Assembly: GCA_963756545.1 (NCBI GenBank)
Contig: CAVWNY010000001.1
Coordinates: 186,001-250,000, forward strand
Source of the DNA: DATFDN01 sp963756545
GTDB lineage: Bacteria > Pseudomonadota > Alphaproteobacteria > Acetobacterales > Acetobacteraceae
DNA length: 64,000 nucleotides
Direction of reading: 5' to 3'
The position numbers and the translations under genes were made by a program. Below are positions 25,681 to 35,144 of this stretch, piece by piece (positions within the stretch are counted from its first letter, which is position 1; the number at the start of each line of letters is the position of its first letter). The notes under the pieces were generated by a model. It made no database searches, was not told the origin of the DNA, and was given only the letters and a program-made list of their open reading frames with translations.

Positions 25681-27699
25681 ATGCGGGTTGGCATCGAAGT
25701 CGGCGGCACCTTCACCGACCTGGTCGCGGTCGATGGCGACCGGATCGAGATCGTCAAGGTTCCGAGCACACCGGCAAGCCCGGATGTGGGCGCGTTCGCG
25801 GCGATCGGCGCAGCCGGCATTCCGTCTGCTCGCGTGGCGGATCTGGTGCATGGATCGACCGTGGCCACCAATGCGATCCTGGAGCGCAAGGGCGCTCGCG
25901 TGGCGTTCGTCACCACGCGCGGCTTCCGCGACATCCTGTTTTTGCAACGCCACGATCGTCGCAACATCTACGACCTGCATTATGCCAAGCCCAGCCCACC
26001 GGTGCGCCGGCGCGACTGCTTCGAGGTGACGGAGCGGATCGACGCCATGGGCCGCGTCGTCGTGCCGCTCGACGAATCCGAGTTGCGCGGCAGCCTGATC
26101 CCGGCGCTGGCGGCGGGGCGCTACGATGCGGTCGCCATCTGCCTGCTTTCGGCCTGTGCCTCGCCGATGCACGAACAACGGCTTGCCGACGCGCTGCAAG
26201 CGGTCTTGCCGCAATTGCGCATCGCGTGCTCGCATCAGGTGGCGCGCGAGTTCCGGGAATTCGAGCGTGCCTCCACCACCGCGCTTTCGGCCTATGTGCA
26301 GCCGGTGATCGACCGCTATCTCGATCGGTTCGAGGCGAGGCTGGCGGAGGCCGGGTTTCGCGGCCGGTTCAGCGTGATGCAGTCCAACGGCGGCCGGCTG
26401 CCGGCGGCGGCCATGCGGGTGAACGCGATCACCGCGCTGTTCAGCGGACCCGCCGCCGGCGTGGTCGGCGCGACCCGTCAGGCCGGGCGATCCGGTCGCG
26501 GCGATCTGATCACCTTCGACATGGGCGGCACCAGCACCGATGTCAGCCTGGTGCAGGACGGCGCGCCGGGGATCGCGTCGGAGACCGAGATCGACGGCCT
26601 GCCGATCCGCACGCCGGTGCTCGATATCGTCTCGGTCGGCGCGGGTGGCGGCAGCCTGGTGTGGATCGACGATGGGGGGATGCTGCGCGTGGGTCCGCGC
26701 AGCGCCGGCGCCGATCCCGGCCCGGCCTGCTACGGCCGCGGCGGCGCCTTGCCGACGGTGACGGACGCGCATGTGGTGCGCGGCACGATCCGGCCGGAGG
26801 CGTTCCTCGGCGGCGCGATGCCGCTCGACGCCGATCGCGCGCATGAGGCGTTCCAGCCGCTCGCGGCGCGGCTCGGCACCGATGTCGCGGGCGCGGCGGC
26901 AGCGGCGATCCGGCTCGCGGTCGCCAACATCGTCCGCGCGATCCAGCTCGTCTCGACCGAGCGCGGGCGGGACCCGCGCGACTATGCACTGGTGCCGTTC
27001 GGGGGCGCCGGCCCGCTGCTGGCGGCGGAGATCGCGGCGGAGCTGGGCGTGCGCGACATCCTAGTGCCGCCGAATCCGGGCGTGATCTCCGCGCTCGGCC
27101 TGATCGCCGCCGATTACGTGAGGATCGCCGGGATCACTCGCCGCACCGCGTTGGACGAGGGCGCGCCCGCCGTGCTGCGCGACGCCTTCGCCAGGTTTCG
27201 CGCCGAGGCGGGACAGGAATTCCGCGGGCTCGAACTGTACGGCGCGCTCGATTTCACCGCGACCGCCGACATGCGGTTCCTCGGGCAGGCGTTCGAGGTT
27301 CCCGTGGAGCTGGATGTCGCTGGCCTCCCCGGGCTGACCGTGAGCGAACTCGCCGAGCGTTTCACCAGCGCGCATCGGCGTCTCTACATGCACGGCGGCA
27401 AGCCGGGGCGGCGCGTCGAGATCGTCGGGCTGCGCTTCGGCGTGCGCCGACCGCTCGAAGCCATGCCGGCCTTCCGCGAGCGCGCGGTCGCCTCCAAGCA
27501 CCCCGGAGACGCTCCGGTGCAAAACGGTGGCGGGCGGGTAATGGCGCATCTGGTGGACGCCGCGGGGCTGACGTCAGGCGAGCCGATCGCCGGCCCTGCG
27601 CTAATCGAGGGCTACAGTTCGACAACGTGGGTGCCGCCGGGGTGGCGCGCGATGCCCGATGCGCACGGCAATATCCTTCTCCACGGGACAGCCCCATGA
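25681..27699 (+). CDS. hyuA: hydantoinase/oxoprolinase subunit A (HyuA-type)
   Basis: A 672-residue ATP-dependent hydantoinase/5-oxoprolinase A subunit. The N-terminal phosphate-binding strand reads GIEVGGTFTDLVAVDG, the second actin-like motif is FDMGGTSTDVSLVQDG near residue 280, and SVGAGGGSLVWID follows. Family members, with subunit B, use ATP to open cyclic amides such as N-methylhydantoin or 5-oxoproline; acetone and acetophenone carboxylases are related. The start is ATG 25681; a TTG at 25666 is possible. Its stop overlaps the hyuB start (ATGA), so both subunits are made together. Confidence 0.92.
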   Translation: MRVGIEVGGTFTDLVAVDGDRIEIVKVPSTPASPDVGAFAAIGAAGIPSARVADLVHGSTVATNAILERKGARVAFVTTRGFRDILFLQRHDRRNIYDLHYAKPSPPVRRRDCFEVTERIDAMGRVVVPLDESELRGSLIPALAAGRYDAVAICLLSACASPMHEQRLADALQAVLPQLRIACSHQVAREFREFERASTTALSAYVQPVIDRYLDRFEARLAEAGFRGRFSVMQSNGGRLPAAAMRVNAITALFSGPAAGVVGATRQAGRSGRGDLITFDMGGTSTDVSLVQDGAPGIASETEIDGLPIRTPVLDIVSVGAGGGSLVWIDDGGMLRVGPRSAGADPGPACYGRGGALPTVTDAHVVRGTIRPEAFLGGAMPLDADRAHEAFQPLAARLGTDVAGAAAAAIRLAVANIVRAIQLVSTERGRDPRDYALVPFGGAGPLLAAEIAAELGVRDILVPPNPGVISALGLIAADYVRIAGITRRTALDEGAPAVLRDAFARFRAEAGQEFRGLELYGALDFTATADMRFLGQAFEVPVELDVAGLPGLTVSELAERFTSAHRRLYMHGGKPGRRVEIVGLRFGVRRPLEAMPAFRERAVASKHPGDAPVQNGGGRVMAHLVDAAGLTSGEPIAGPALIEGYSSTTWVPPGWRAMPDAHGNILLHGTAP

Positions 27700-29366
27700 C
27701 GCTCGATCCGGTTGACTACGCCATCATCAGCCAGGCGCTCATCGCAGCGGCGCGCGAGATGGGGGTGAAGCTGGTGCGCTCCGCCTATTCCACCGTGCTA
27801 CGGGAGGCGCGCGACGGTTCGGCGGCGCTGCTGGACGCGCATGGCAACACGGTGGCGCAAGCCGAGCTGATTCCGATGCAGCTCGGCACGATCGGGCACA
27901 TCTTCCAGCCCTGCGCGGCGCTCTATCCGGTGGAGACGCTGGAGCCAGGCGACTTCTTCGCCATCAACGACCCGTATTCCGGCGGCCAGCACTTGCAAGA
28001 CGTGTTCCTGTTCCACCCGATCTTCCATCGCGGGCGTGTGCTCGGGTTCTCGGCCTCGGTGGCGCACCACCTCGATCTCGGCGGCGGCAGCCCGGGGCTC
28101 AATCCGCTGGCAAGCGATGTCTGGTCGGAGGGGCTGATCATCCCGCCGCTCAAGCTGAGCATGGCGCGCGACTGGCACGGCGGCATGTTCGAACGGTTGC
28201 TGCGGGCGAATGTCCGCGTGCCGCACCAGACGATGGGCGATTTCGACGCGCAGATGGCGGCGAACGCGATCGGCATGGCGCGCATCGGCGAACTCGCGGA
28301 GCGCTACGGCGCCGAGACGGTGGTGGCCGTCATGGCCGCGCTTCAGGACTATTCCGAGCTGCGCATGCGCGCGGCGATCCGCGAGGTGCCCGACGGCGTC
28401 TACACGGGCGAGGACGCGGTGGACGACGACGGCGAGAGCGACGCGCCGCTGCCGGTGCGCGCCGCCGTCACCGTCGAGGGCGACACGATCGCGGTTGACT
28501 TCGCCGGAACCGCGCCGCAGGTGCGACGCAACCTGAACGCACCCTTCGCCTCCACGATGTCGGCGGCGCTGTCCTGCGTGAAGGCGGTGCTGACCAGCCC
28601 GGATATCCCGTTCAACGCCGGCGCCGGGCGGCCTGTCCGCATCAGCGCGCCGCGGGGATCGCTGCTGAACCCGAACCGGCCGGCGCCCGTGCGTGCGCGC
28701 ATGGAGGCATGTTTTCGCGCCTGGAACGCGGTGATGAAGGCGCTCGCGCAGGCGGTCCCGGAGCGCGCCATCGCCTGCGGTTTCGACACCACCACGGTCA
28801 GCGTCCTGTCGCACCTCAAGACCGAAGGCTGGTCGGTCTATCTGGAGATCAGCGGCGGCGGCTATGGCGCGTCCGCTGCGGCGGACGGCTGCGACGCGGT
28901 GGACGGGCCGCTTTCCAATTGCTCCAATACGCCGGTGGAGGCGCTGGATCAGGACTTCGACTTCTTCCGCGTGCTCGAATACAGCCTGCGCCCCGACAGT
29001 TGCGGCGAGGGCGCATGGCGGGGGGGCTTGGGCTTCCTGCGCCGGTTTGAAATCCTGTCCGACGAGGTGAAGATCGCGCTCTACAGCGATCGGTTCCGCC
29101 GCGCGCCGGACGGGCTGATTGGCGGCCGATCCGGCAGCACCGGGTTCTGCGAAATCCGCCGCGGCGGTCAGGCGATCCGACTGCAATCCAAGGCCGAGGC
29201 GCGGCTGCAGAAGGGCGATGTCGTCACGCTCGCGCTTGGCGGCGGCGGCGGGTATGGCGCTCCGGCGGATCGTCCGCCCGCCCGTCTGGAGGAGGACCTC
29301 GCCGATGGACTGATCACGCCCGTCAAGGCGGCGGGGTGGGGCCACGAAGGACGGCCGGCGCGATAG
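27696..29366 (+). CDS. hyuB: hydantoinase/oxoprolinase subunit B (HyuB-type)
   Basis: A 556-residue B subunit of the hydantoinase/oxoprolinase family. It opens with LDPVDYAIISQALIAAAREMG and SAYSTVLREARDGSAAL, then carries the conserved FFAINDPYSGGQHLQDVFLF segment and the HHLDLGG stretch near residue 125, and ends with a glycine-rich LALGGGGGYG. This subunit normally carries the metal-binding amidohydrolytic centre that acts with HyuA. The 4-bp ATGA overlap with hyuA sets the start; the open frame continues upstream to 27627. The polysaccharide-deacetylase-fold genes follow 82 bp later. Confidence 0.92.
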   Translation: MTLDPVDYAIISQALIAAAREMGVKLVRSAYSTVLREARDGSAALLDAHGNTVAQAELIPMQLGTIGHIFQPCAALYPVETLEPGDFFAINDPYSGGQHLQDVFLFHPIFHRGRVLGFSASVAHHLDLGGGSPGLNPLASDVWSEGLIIPPLKLSMARDWHGGMFERLLRANVRVPHQTMGDFDAQMAANAIGMARIGELAERYGAETVVAVMAALQDYSELRMRAAIREVPDGVYTGEDAVDDDGESDAPLPVRAAVTVEGDTIAVDFAGTAPQVRRNLNAPFASTMSAALSCVKAVLTSPDIPFNAGAGRPVRISAPRGSLLNPNRPAPVRARMEACFRAWNAVMKALAQAVPERAIACGFDTTTVSVLSHLKTEGWSVYLEISGGGYGASAAADGCDAVDGPLSNCSNTPVEALDQDFDFFRVLEYSLRPDSCGEGAWRGGLGFLRRFEILSDEVKIALYSDRFRRAPDGLIGGRSGSTGFCEIRRGGQAIRLQSKAEARLQKGDVVTLALGGGGGYGAPADRPPARLEEDLADGLITPVKAAGWGHEGRPAR

Positions 29367-29448
29367 AGCGAGCGCGACGCTCCGAACATGGACGCTGCCC
29401 GCCGAGGAGGCTAGCATTCTCGCCGCCCATCAGACGGACGCATCGCGT

Positions 29449-30327
29449 ATGGACGATCAGCTTGAGCGGGAGATCGCCGGACTTGGCGTTGCCGCTGCGG
29501 ACTATGCCGCCACGCACGAACGCATCCCGAAGCTCTCATACCCGCCGGGAATCCAGATTGCCGTGAACTTCACGGCCGATTTCGATGCCATGCTGCTCCG
29601 TCGGCTGATGAACGAACCGCCGATGCAGCTTGCGAAGGGCGAATTCGGCGGACGGGTCGGAATTTGGCGGCTGATCGAATTGTTCGATTCGCATGGCGTG
29701 AAGGCGACGATCTTCACCCCCGGCCGCATCTGTGAACTCTATCCTCAGGCGGTGCGGGCCGCCTCACGAAGCGGGCATGAAATTGCCGATCACATGTGGG
29801 AGCACCGGGTGCCCCGCGAGCCGGAGCTGGAGCGGGATCATCTGCGCAAGACCGCCGCGGCGCTGGAGCGGCTGACCGGCCGCCGCCCGGTCGGTACGCG
29901 TAGCTCCCACAGTCTTTCGCTGCTGAAGGAGGAGGGCTTCATCTACGTGTCGGAGGGCGCGGCGGACCACCTTCCCTACTACGTCCGCGACTCATCCGGA
30001 GCGACCCGCCTGCTGAACATCCCCTTCCATTTCGCCATCGACGACGCAATGTTCTTCAGCTTCGCCTGGATGGGCAGCGAGAACGCGGCCCAGCGCATCA
30101 CCGATCCCGACCGCGTCTTCGACCTCTGGTGGGATGCGTTCATCCAGCAATACCGCGCGGGCGGATACCTGAATGTCTGTCTGCACCCGTTCGTTTCGGG
30201 CCGTGCGCTCAGGATCGCCATGCTTGACCGGCTGGTCGCCCGGATGAAGGCGCTGCCCGGCGTGTGGTTTCCAACCTGCGAGGAACTGGCGCGCCACGTC
30301 ATCGCCACCGCGCCGCAACGTGCCTGA
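29449..30327 (+). CDS. polysaccharide deacetylase (NodB-fold) family hydrolase
   Basis: A 292-residue NodB-fold carbohydrate-esterase-4-like protein. The first metal motif lies in VNFTADFDAML near residue 44 and the HxxxH motif is intact in IADHMWEHRVP near residue 112, so a metal can be bound by Asp, His and His. RPVGTRSSHSLSLL and LPYYVRD follow. Cytoplasmic members of this branch (no signal peptide here) include allantoinase PuuE and cyclic imidases, as well as HpPgdA-like enzymes. In this operon a role in opening a cyclic amide is more likely than cell-wall deacetylation, but this is inferred from context. Confidence 0.82.
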   Translation: MDDQLEREIAGLGVAAADYAATHERIPKLSYPPGIQIAVNFTADFDAMLLRRLMNEPPMQLAKGEFGGRVGIWRLIELFDSHGVKATIFTPGRICELYPQAVRAASRSGHEIADHMWEHRVPREPELERDHLRKTAAALERLTGRRPVGTRSSHSLSLLKEEGFIYVSEGAADHLPYYVRDSSGATRLLNIPFHFAIDDAMFFSFAWMGSENAAQRITDPDRVFDLWWDAFIQQYRAGGYLNVCLHPFVSGRALRIAMLDRLVARMKALPGVWFPTCEELARHVIATAPQRA

Positions 30328-30348
30328 GCCGAGCGGGAGGCGGACACC

Positions 30349-31287
30349 ATGCCCTGGAAGCAAGGCTACACCATCTCCGACGAGAAGACTCTGCCCGATG
30401 CCGAACTGCGCTGGCCGGACGGCAGCCGGTGCTGCATCAGCATCACGGTTGACCTCAGCGTGGCGCCCGGCCCCGACGGCATCCGCGCGAAGGATGTGGC
30501 GACGCCGGAGGCGTATTTCGCGGCTCATGAGGGGTTGGACCAAATCCTGGCCGTGCTTCGGCGGCATGGCCTGAAGGCCACCTTCGCCGTTCCGGCAGTG
30601 ATCGCGGAAATCCATCCGCCCAGGCTGCGAGCCGTGATCGAGCAGGGCCATGAAATAGCGACCGGCGGCTTTCGTCACGAGGACGTGAGCGACCTCTCTC
30701 GCACGGCCGAGGCTGAGCGCATCGCCGCCGCAACGGAGATCCTGGCGAGGGTGACAGGACGGCGCCCGGAAGGATGGTTCTCCCTGCCGCGCCAAGGCGA
30801 TCCGTTCGCCGGAGGGACAATCAGCCCTAACACCATGGATCTGCTGATCGAAGCCGGCTATCTCTGGTTCGGCAACGGCCTCGCGGACGACATCCCGCAC
30901 TATTGGGTGACGGATTTCGACCGCAAGCGCGCGATCCTCACCCTGCCCTACTACTACCATTTCGACGATCAGTTCTTCCTCATGTTCCCCGCCAAGGGCA
31001 CGGGCCTGGAAAACGCGGATTCGCTGTTCCGCAACTGGCGCGCGGAGTTCGATGCCCAGTACAGGCGAGGCCGTCATTTCGGGATGACGCTCCACCCGCA
31101 GGGGAGCGGTTGGGCGCACCGTCTCGAACGGCTCGATCAATTCTTCGACCACATGCGCGGCTTTCCCGGACTTTGGAATCCGACGGGAAGCGAATGCGCG
31201 CGCTACTGGGAAGCGACCTATCCCAAGAGCACGCATCTGAAGCTCGAACCGAGCATCTGGACCGACTATCCCGGAAGCCTGAGCTGA
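30349..31287 (+). CDS. PuuE-like NodB-fold hydrolase with altered metal motif
   Basis: A 312-residue second NodB-fold protein directly after the first (21 bp). It resembles the PuuE (polysaccharide-deacetylase-type allantoinase) branch: RRPEGWFSLPR, ISPNTMDLLIEAGYLW and DDIPHYWV all match that pattern. The first motif reads ITVDLSVAP, with serine instead of a second aspartate, and the HxxxH motif is GGFRH, so the first histidine is missing. PuuE enzymes are known to work without a canonical metal site, so the protein may still be active. It is distinct enough from its neighbour that it is probably not a recent duplicate. Confidence 0.8.
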   Translation: MPWKQGYTISDEKTLPDAELRWPDGSRCCISITVDLSVAPGPDGIRAKDVATPEAYFAAHEGLDQILAVLRRHGLKATFAVPAVIAEIHPPRLRAVIEQGHEIATGGFRHEDVSDLSRTAEAERIAAATEILARVTGRRPEGWFSLPRQGDPFAGGTISPNTMDLLIEAGYLWFGNGLADDIPHYWVTDFDRKRAILTLPYYYHFDDQFFLMFPAKGTGLENADSLFRNWRAEFDAQYRRGRHFGMTLHPQGSGWAHRLERLDQFFDHMRGFPGLWNPTGSECARYWEATYPKSTHLKLEPSIWTDYPGSLS

Positions 31288-31318
31288 GCGCAGCGGCACC
31301 GGACAAGGGGGAGGAAGC

Positions 31319-32539
31319 ATGCGACGTCGCGATGTGGTGCTGGGAGCGGCCGCCCTCGCAACCCCGGCCATCAGGTCGGCGCGCGGACAGGCGACGAAAA
31401 CGGTCGTGCTCGGCGGCTCCGTGCCGCTCAGCGGCGCGGCGGCCGAGACGGGCCTCAACGTCAACAATGGATATCTGACTGCGGCGAGCTATCTGAACGA
31501 CGTCCTCGGCGGCGTGGAGGTCGCGGGCGAAAAATACCGCGTCGCGCTGAAGCTGTTCGACGACGCCAGCGACCCGGCCCGGGCGACCACGCTGATCCAG
31601 CGGCAGATCGACCAGGGCACGAATTTCTTCCTGGGCTCCTTCGGCAGCAACATCGTGCTGCCGACGGCGGCGATCGTCGAGCGAGCGCGCAAGCCGATGG
31701 TGCAGACCGGCGGCGGGTCCGACGCAATCTTTACCCGCGGCTTCAAATACGTCTTCGGCATGTACCCACGCGCAACGCGACAGTTCGACAGCGCCGCCGC
31801 GCTGTTCAAGACGATGCAGCCGCTGCCGCAGAGCTATTCGGTGATCTACACCAACGACGCCTTCTCCAAGACCGCGGCGGAGGGCGTCCGGCTGTCCTGC
31901 AACGCCGCGGGATTCAAGCTGCTGGACAGCTACGAACTGCCGGAGAAACCTTCCGATGTTTCGAGCGTGCTCGGCTCGGTGCGCGCCAAGACGCCCGACC
32001 TGCTCATTTGCGTCATGCACGACCAGGACTCCCTGCTGATCGCCCGGCAGATGATCGCGAGCGGCACGAACGTGAAGCTGCTGTTCCAGGGTCTCGGGCC
32101 GCAGCTCGCTTCGTTCCGGCAGGCGCTCGGCAAATACGCCGACGGGCTGTACACGTCGATCTACTGGGACGAGCACGTTCCTTACAAGGGCAAGTTCTTC
32201 GGCGACTCTCAGAAATTCGCCGCCTATTACCGGAGCAAGTTCACGCGCCCGATCGCGTATCACACCGCCGGGGCGGCGGCCTGCATCGTCACCTACATCC
32301 TGGCGATGCAGGCGGCGAAAAGCCTCCGTCCCGAGCCCGTGCGCGACGCGCTCGCCGCGGCCGATTACCAGACGTTTTATAGCCGGATCAAATTTACGCC
32401 GCAGGGCGATGGCGACCCGATCATCATGGGTGCGATGGTCGGGCAGGTGCAGAAGGGAAACGTGGAGATCGTCTTCCCGCTGGAGGCGCGCTCGGCAAGC
32501 CCGATCTATCCCGCGCCGCCCTGGGACAAGAGGGCCTGA
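31319..32539 (+). CDS. LivK-type substrate-binding protein (Liv-2)
   Basis: A 406-residue periplasmic binding protein of the branched-chain type. The N-terminus RRRDVVLGAAALATPAIRSARG has a twin-arginine-like start and a signal cleavage region near residue 25; then VLGGSVPLSGAAAETG opens the mature domain. Later segments such as TNDAFSKTAAEGVRLSC and FTRPIAYHTAGAAACIVTYILA fit periplasmic-binding-protein type I proteins. It begins 31 bp after the second deacetylase-fold gene, which ties the Liv-2 transporter to the hydrolases. The ligand is unknown. Confidence 0.9.
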   Translation: MRRRDVVLGAAALATPAIRSARGQATKTVVLGGSVPLSGAAAETGLNVNNGYLTAASYLNDVLGGVEVAGEKYRVALKLFDDASDPARATTLIQRQIDQGTNFFLGSFGSNIVLPTAAIVERARKPMVQTGGGSDAIFTRGFKYVFGMYPRATRQFDSAAALFKTMQPLPQSYSVIYTNDAFSKTAAEGVRLSCNAAGFKLLDSYELPEKPSDVSSVLGSVRAKTPDLLICVMHDQDSLLIARQMIASGTNVKLLFQGLGPQLASFRQALGKYADGLYTSIYWDEHVPYKGKFFGDSQKFAAYYRSKFTRPIAYHTAGAAACIVTYILAMQAAKSLRPEPVRDALAAADYQTFYSRIKFTPQGDGDPIIMGAMVGQVQKGNVEIVFPLEARSASPIYPAPPWDKRA

Positions 32540-32554
32540 GAAAGCCGAACGGGG

Positions 32555-33430
32555 ATGCACCTCGTTGCGCAGACCCTCGCGGACGGACTGGTGCTGGGCG
32601 GCATCTATGCCCTGTCCGCGGTTGGCTTCTCGCTGATCTTCGGCGTGCTGCACGTCATCAATCTGAGCCACGGGATTCTGGTGCTGATCGGCGCCTATCT
32701 CGCGCTGATGTTCTCCAGCGCGTTGCATCTCGACCCGCTTCTCACCACGCCGCTGGTGATGCTCGTACTGTTCGTCGCCGGCTACTTCTATCAGCGCCTG
32801 TTGATCCAGCACTCGGTGGACGGTTCGCATCTCGGCTCGATGCTGCTGACGTTCGGTGTCGCGCTGATGCTGCAGAACGTGCTGGTCTGGGCGTTCTCCC
32901 CGGACGTGAGGAGCATCACGCCGAGATATGCCTTCGCCTCCTTCCATGTGGGCGGACTGGCCTTCGACGCCGTGCGGCTGAGCGCGCTGCTGACCAGCCT
33001 GATCATGCTGTCCTGTCTCGCGGCTTTCCTGAAATGGTCCCCGCTCGGGCGGATCATCCGGGCCACGGCGCAACAGACCCTCGCCGCGCGCCTCTGCGGC
33101 GTGAACGTGCCGCACGTGTTCGCGCTGACGTTCGCCGTCTCGGCGGCCTTCGCCGGAGCGGCGGGAATCGTGATCGGGATCATCCTGCCCTTCGCGCCGG
33201 CCGACGAGGCGCTCTGGACGTTGAACGCCTTCGTCGTTGTCGTGCTCGGCGGCGTCGGCAGCCCGGCGGGGGCGCTGATCGGCGGCCTGCTGCTGGGCAT
33301 CGTCAACACCCTCACCGCCCAGTATATCGGCCCGGCCTTTCCGAACGTGACCATGTTCCTGATCCTGGTGCTGATGCTGCTCATCCGCCCGAACGGCCTG
33401 CTCGGGAATGCCTTCAGCCCGTCGCGATGA
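32555..33430 (+). CDS. LivH-type ABC transporter permease (Liv-2)
   Basis: A 291-residue permease of the LivH type with about eight helices. The first helix leads into GGIYALSAVGFSLIFGVLHVINLSHG, the hallmark LivH start, and the later AFVVVVLGGVGSPAGALIGGLLLG is the conserved cytoplasmic-face motif. It starts 15 bp after the binding-protein gene and shares a 4-bp ATGA overlap with the LivM gene, so the complex subunits are produced together. Confidence 0.92.
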   Translation: MHLVAQTLADGLVLGGIYALSAVGFSLIFGVLHVINLSHGILVLIGAYLALMFSSALHLDPLLTTPLVMLVLFVAGYFYQRLLIQHSVDGSHLGSMLLTFGVALMLQNVLVWAFSPDVRSITPRYAFASFHVGGLAFDAVRLSALLTSLIMLSCLAAFLKWSPLGRIIRATAQQTLAARLCGVNVPHVFALTFAVSAAFAGAAGIVIGIILPFAPADEALWTLNAFVVVVLGGVGSPAGALIGGLLLGIVNTLTAQYIGPAFPNVTMFLILVLMLLIRPNGLLGNAFSPSR

Positions 33431-34407
33431 GCCGCCCCGCCCTGCCAACTGTGACGACGCTGCTCATCGGCCTTCTCTGCTTCGCGCTGCTTGCCGCCGC
33501 GCCCGCGCTGATGCCGCCCTTCTATGTCCGCGTCGGACAGTTGATGTTGTATTCGGCAGGCCTCGGGGTTGCCTGGGGAATTCTGGGCGGGTTCGCGGGC
33601 TACCCCAGCTTCGGCCACGCGGCGTTTATCGGTGTCGGCGCTTTCGCCGCCGGGCTGGCGGAAGCACGCTACCCCGCGCTGCCACTGTCATTGCGCCTGC
33701 TGGTCGGGCTTGCCGTCGGCGGCGGCGCATGCGCCCTGCTCTCCGCCGCGATCGCATATCCCATCCTGCGGCTGCGGGGCACGTTCTTCGCGATTGCCAT
33801 GCTCGGCGTGTCGCATGTCTGTGCGGAGTTGAACAACAACGTCGATGCGCTGCAAGGCTCGCTCGGGCTGACCTTCGCCGATATCGCGCCGGAAACCTGG
33901 GAACCCGTGATCTTTTTCTACGAGCTTTACCTGATCGCCGGAATGGTCGTGCTGTTGGTCGCATGGCGCATCCGGCGCAGCCGGTTCGGCGCAGGCCTGC
34001 TCAGCATTCGCGAGGACGAGGACACGGCGCGGATGCTCGGCGTCCCGACGGAACGCTACAAGCGCGCCGCATTCGTGATCAGCGCCGTCCTGACGGGGCT
34101 GCTTGGCGTGATCTACGCCCACGCGCTCGGCTACATCACCACGGATTCCGTGTATCGCGATGACACCAATTTGAATCTGATCGTCTTCTCCTTGCTTGGC
34201 GGCATCGGTACCCTTGCCGGCCCGGTGATCGGCGCCTTCCTGCTCGTGTTCATCACGCAGGTCGTGCTGGGCAGCCTGCTGGACTTCCATCTGTTCGCAA
34301 CGGGTCTGCTGCTCGTGGTGTTGGTGCTCGCAGCGCCGGGCGGCATTCTGGGGCTGGTCAGGAACATCGGCCGGCGCCGCAGGCCCGCCGTGGCTCCAGC
34401 GGAATGA
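33427..34407 (+). CDS. LivM-type ABC transporter permease (Liv-2)
   Basis: A 326-residue permease of the LivM type with eight to nine helices. Landmarks are GVAWGILGGFAGYPSFGHAAFIGVGAFAAG, LRLRGTFFAIAMLGVSH, the cytoplasmic RFGAGLLSIREDEDTARMLGV loop and SLLGGIGTLAGPVIGAFLL. Here LivM is a free-standing protein, in contrast to the Liv-1 system where it is fused to the ATPase. The ATG at 33427 overlaps the LivH stop and its own stop overlaps the LivG start, both as ATGA. Confidence 0.92.
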   Translation: MSRPALPTVTTLLIGLLCFALLAAAPALMPPFYVRVGQLMLYSAGLGVAWGILGGFAGYPSFGHAAFIGVGAFAAGLAEARYPALPLSLRLLVGLAVGGGACALLSAAIAYPILRLRGTFFAIAMLGVSHVCAELNNNVDALQGSLGLTFADIAPETWEPVIFFYELYLIAGMVVLLVAWRIRRSRFGAGLLSIREDEDTARMLGVPTERYKRAAFVISAVLTGLLGVIYAHALGYITTDSVYRDDTNLNLIVFSLLGGIGTLAGPVIGAFLLVFITQVVLGSLLDFHLFATGLLLVVLVLAAPGGILGLVRNIGRRRRPAVAPAE

Positions 34408-35141
34408 GCGCAGGGCCGGTCTTGCGGGTCGCGGGCTTGTCCAAGCGGTTCCGCGGCCTGGTCGCGATCCGGGACGTCTCCTTCGCCATCCAGCCGGGCT
34501 CGATCACCAGCATCATCGGCCCGAACGGGGCGGGCAAGTCCACGCTGTTCAACCTGGTGACCGGATATCTCGCGCCAACCGCGGGCGAGATTTATTTCCA
34601 AGATACGCGCATCACGGGGATCAGCACGAACCGCATCGCCGAGTTGGGCATCGCCCGCGCCTTCCAGATCGCGCGCCCGTTCCGCGACATCAGCGTGTTC
34701 GAGAATGTGCGAATCGGCGCATTGTTCGGCAAACGCGGCGCGCGCGATGTGGCTGCGACCACCGGCCGCGCGCTAGACGTTGCGGGCATCGCCCATCTCG
34801 CCGACCTGCCGGCGAGCACGTTGACCGTCGGACAGTTGCGGCATCTGGAGATCGCGCGCGCGATCGCGACCCGTGCCGACCTGCTGCTGGCCGACGAACC
34901 CTGCGCCGGGCTGAACCCCACCGAGACCGCGACCATGATCGGGGTGCTGCGCCAGATCCGCGCGAACGATGTGACGGTGCTGCTGGTCGAGCACGACATG
35001 CCATCCGTGATGGAAGTGTCCGACCGTGTGCTCGTGCTCGATGCGGGACGCATGATCGCCGACGGCACGCCCGAAGAGGTGGCGACCGACCCGCGCGTGG
35101 TCGCGGCCTATCTCGGCGCAGCGGAAACCGACGATGCCTGA
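34404..35141 (+). CDS. LivG-type ABC transporter ATP-binding protein (Liv-2)
   Basis: A 245-residue ATPase of the LivG type. Walker A is GPNGAGKST near residue 38, Walker B is LLLADEPCAGL and the H-loop reads LLVEHDM. The signature region reads LTVGQLRHLEIARAI, a variant of the usual LSYGQQR. It ends the plus-strand operon, and its stop lies 3 bp from the stop of the convergent LivF gene, so the second ATPase of this transporter is encoded on the other strand. Confidence 0.92.
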   Translation: MSAGPVLRVAGLSKRFRGLVAIRDVSFAIQPGSITSIIGPNGAGKSTLFNLVTGYLAPTAGEIYFQDTRITGISTNRIAELGIARAFQIARPFRDISVFENVRIGALFGKRGARDVAATTGRALDVAGIAHLADLPASTLTVGQLRHLEIARAIATRADLLLADEPCAGLNPTETATMIGVLRQIRANDVTVLLVEHDMPSVMEVSDRVLVLDAGRMIADGTPEEVATDPRVVAAYLGAAETDDA

Positions 35142-35144
35142 AGC

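Noticed and set aside
30980..33448. 822-codon minus-strand frame opposite the Liv-2 genes
   Set aside because: Long only because the antisense of GC-rich genes lacks stops; the plus strand carries clear binding-protein and permease families.
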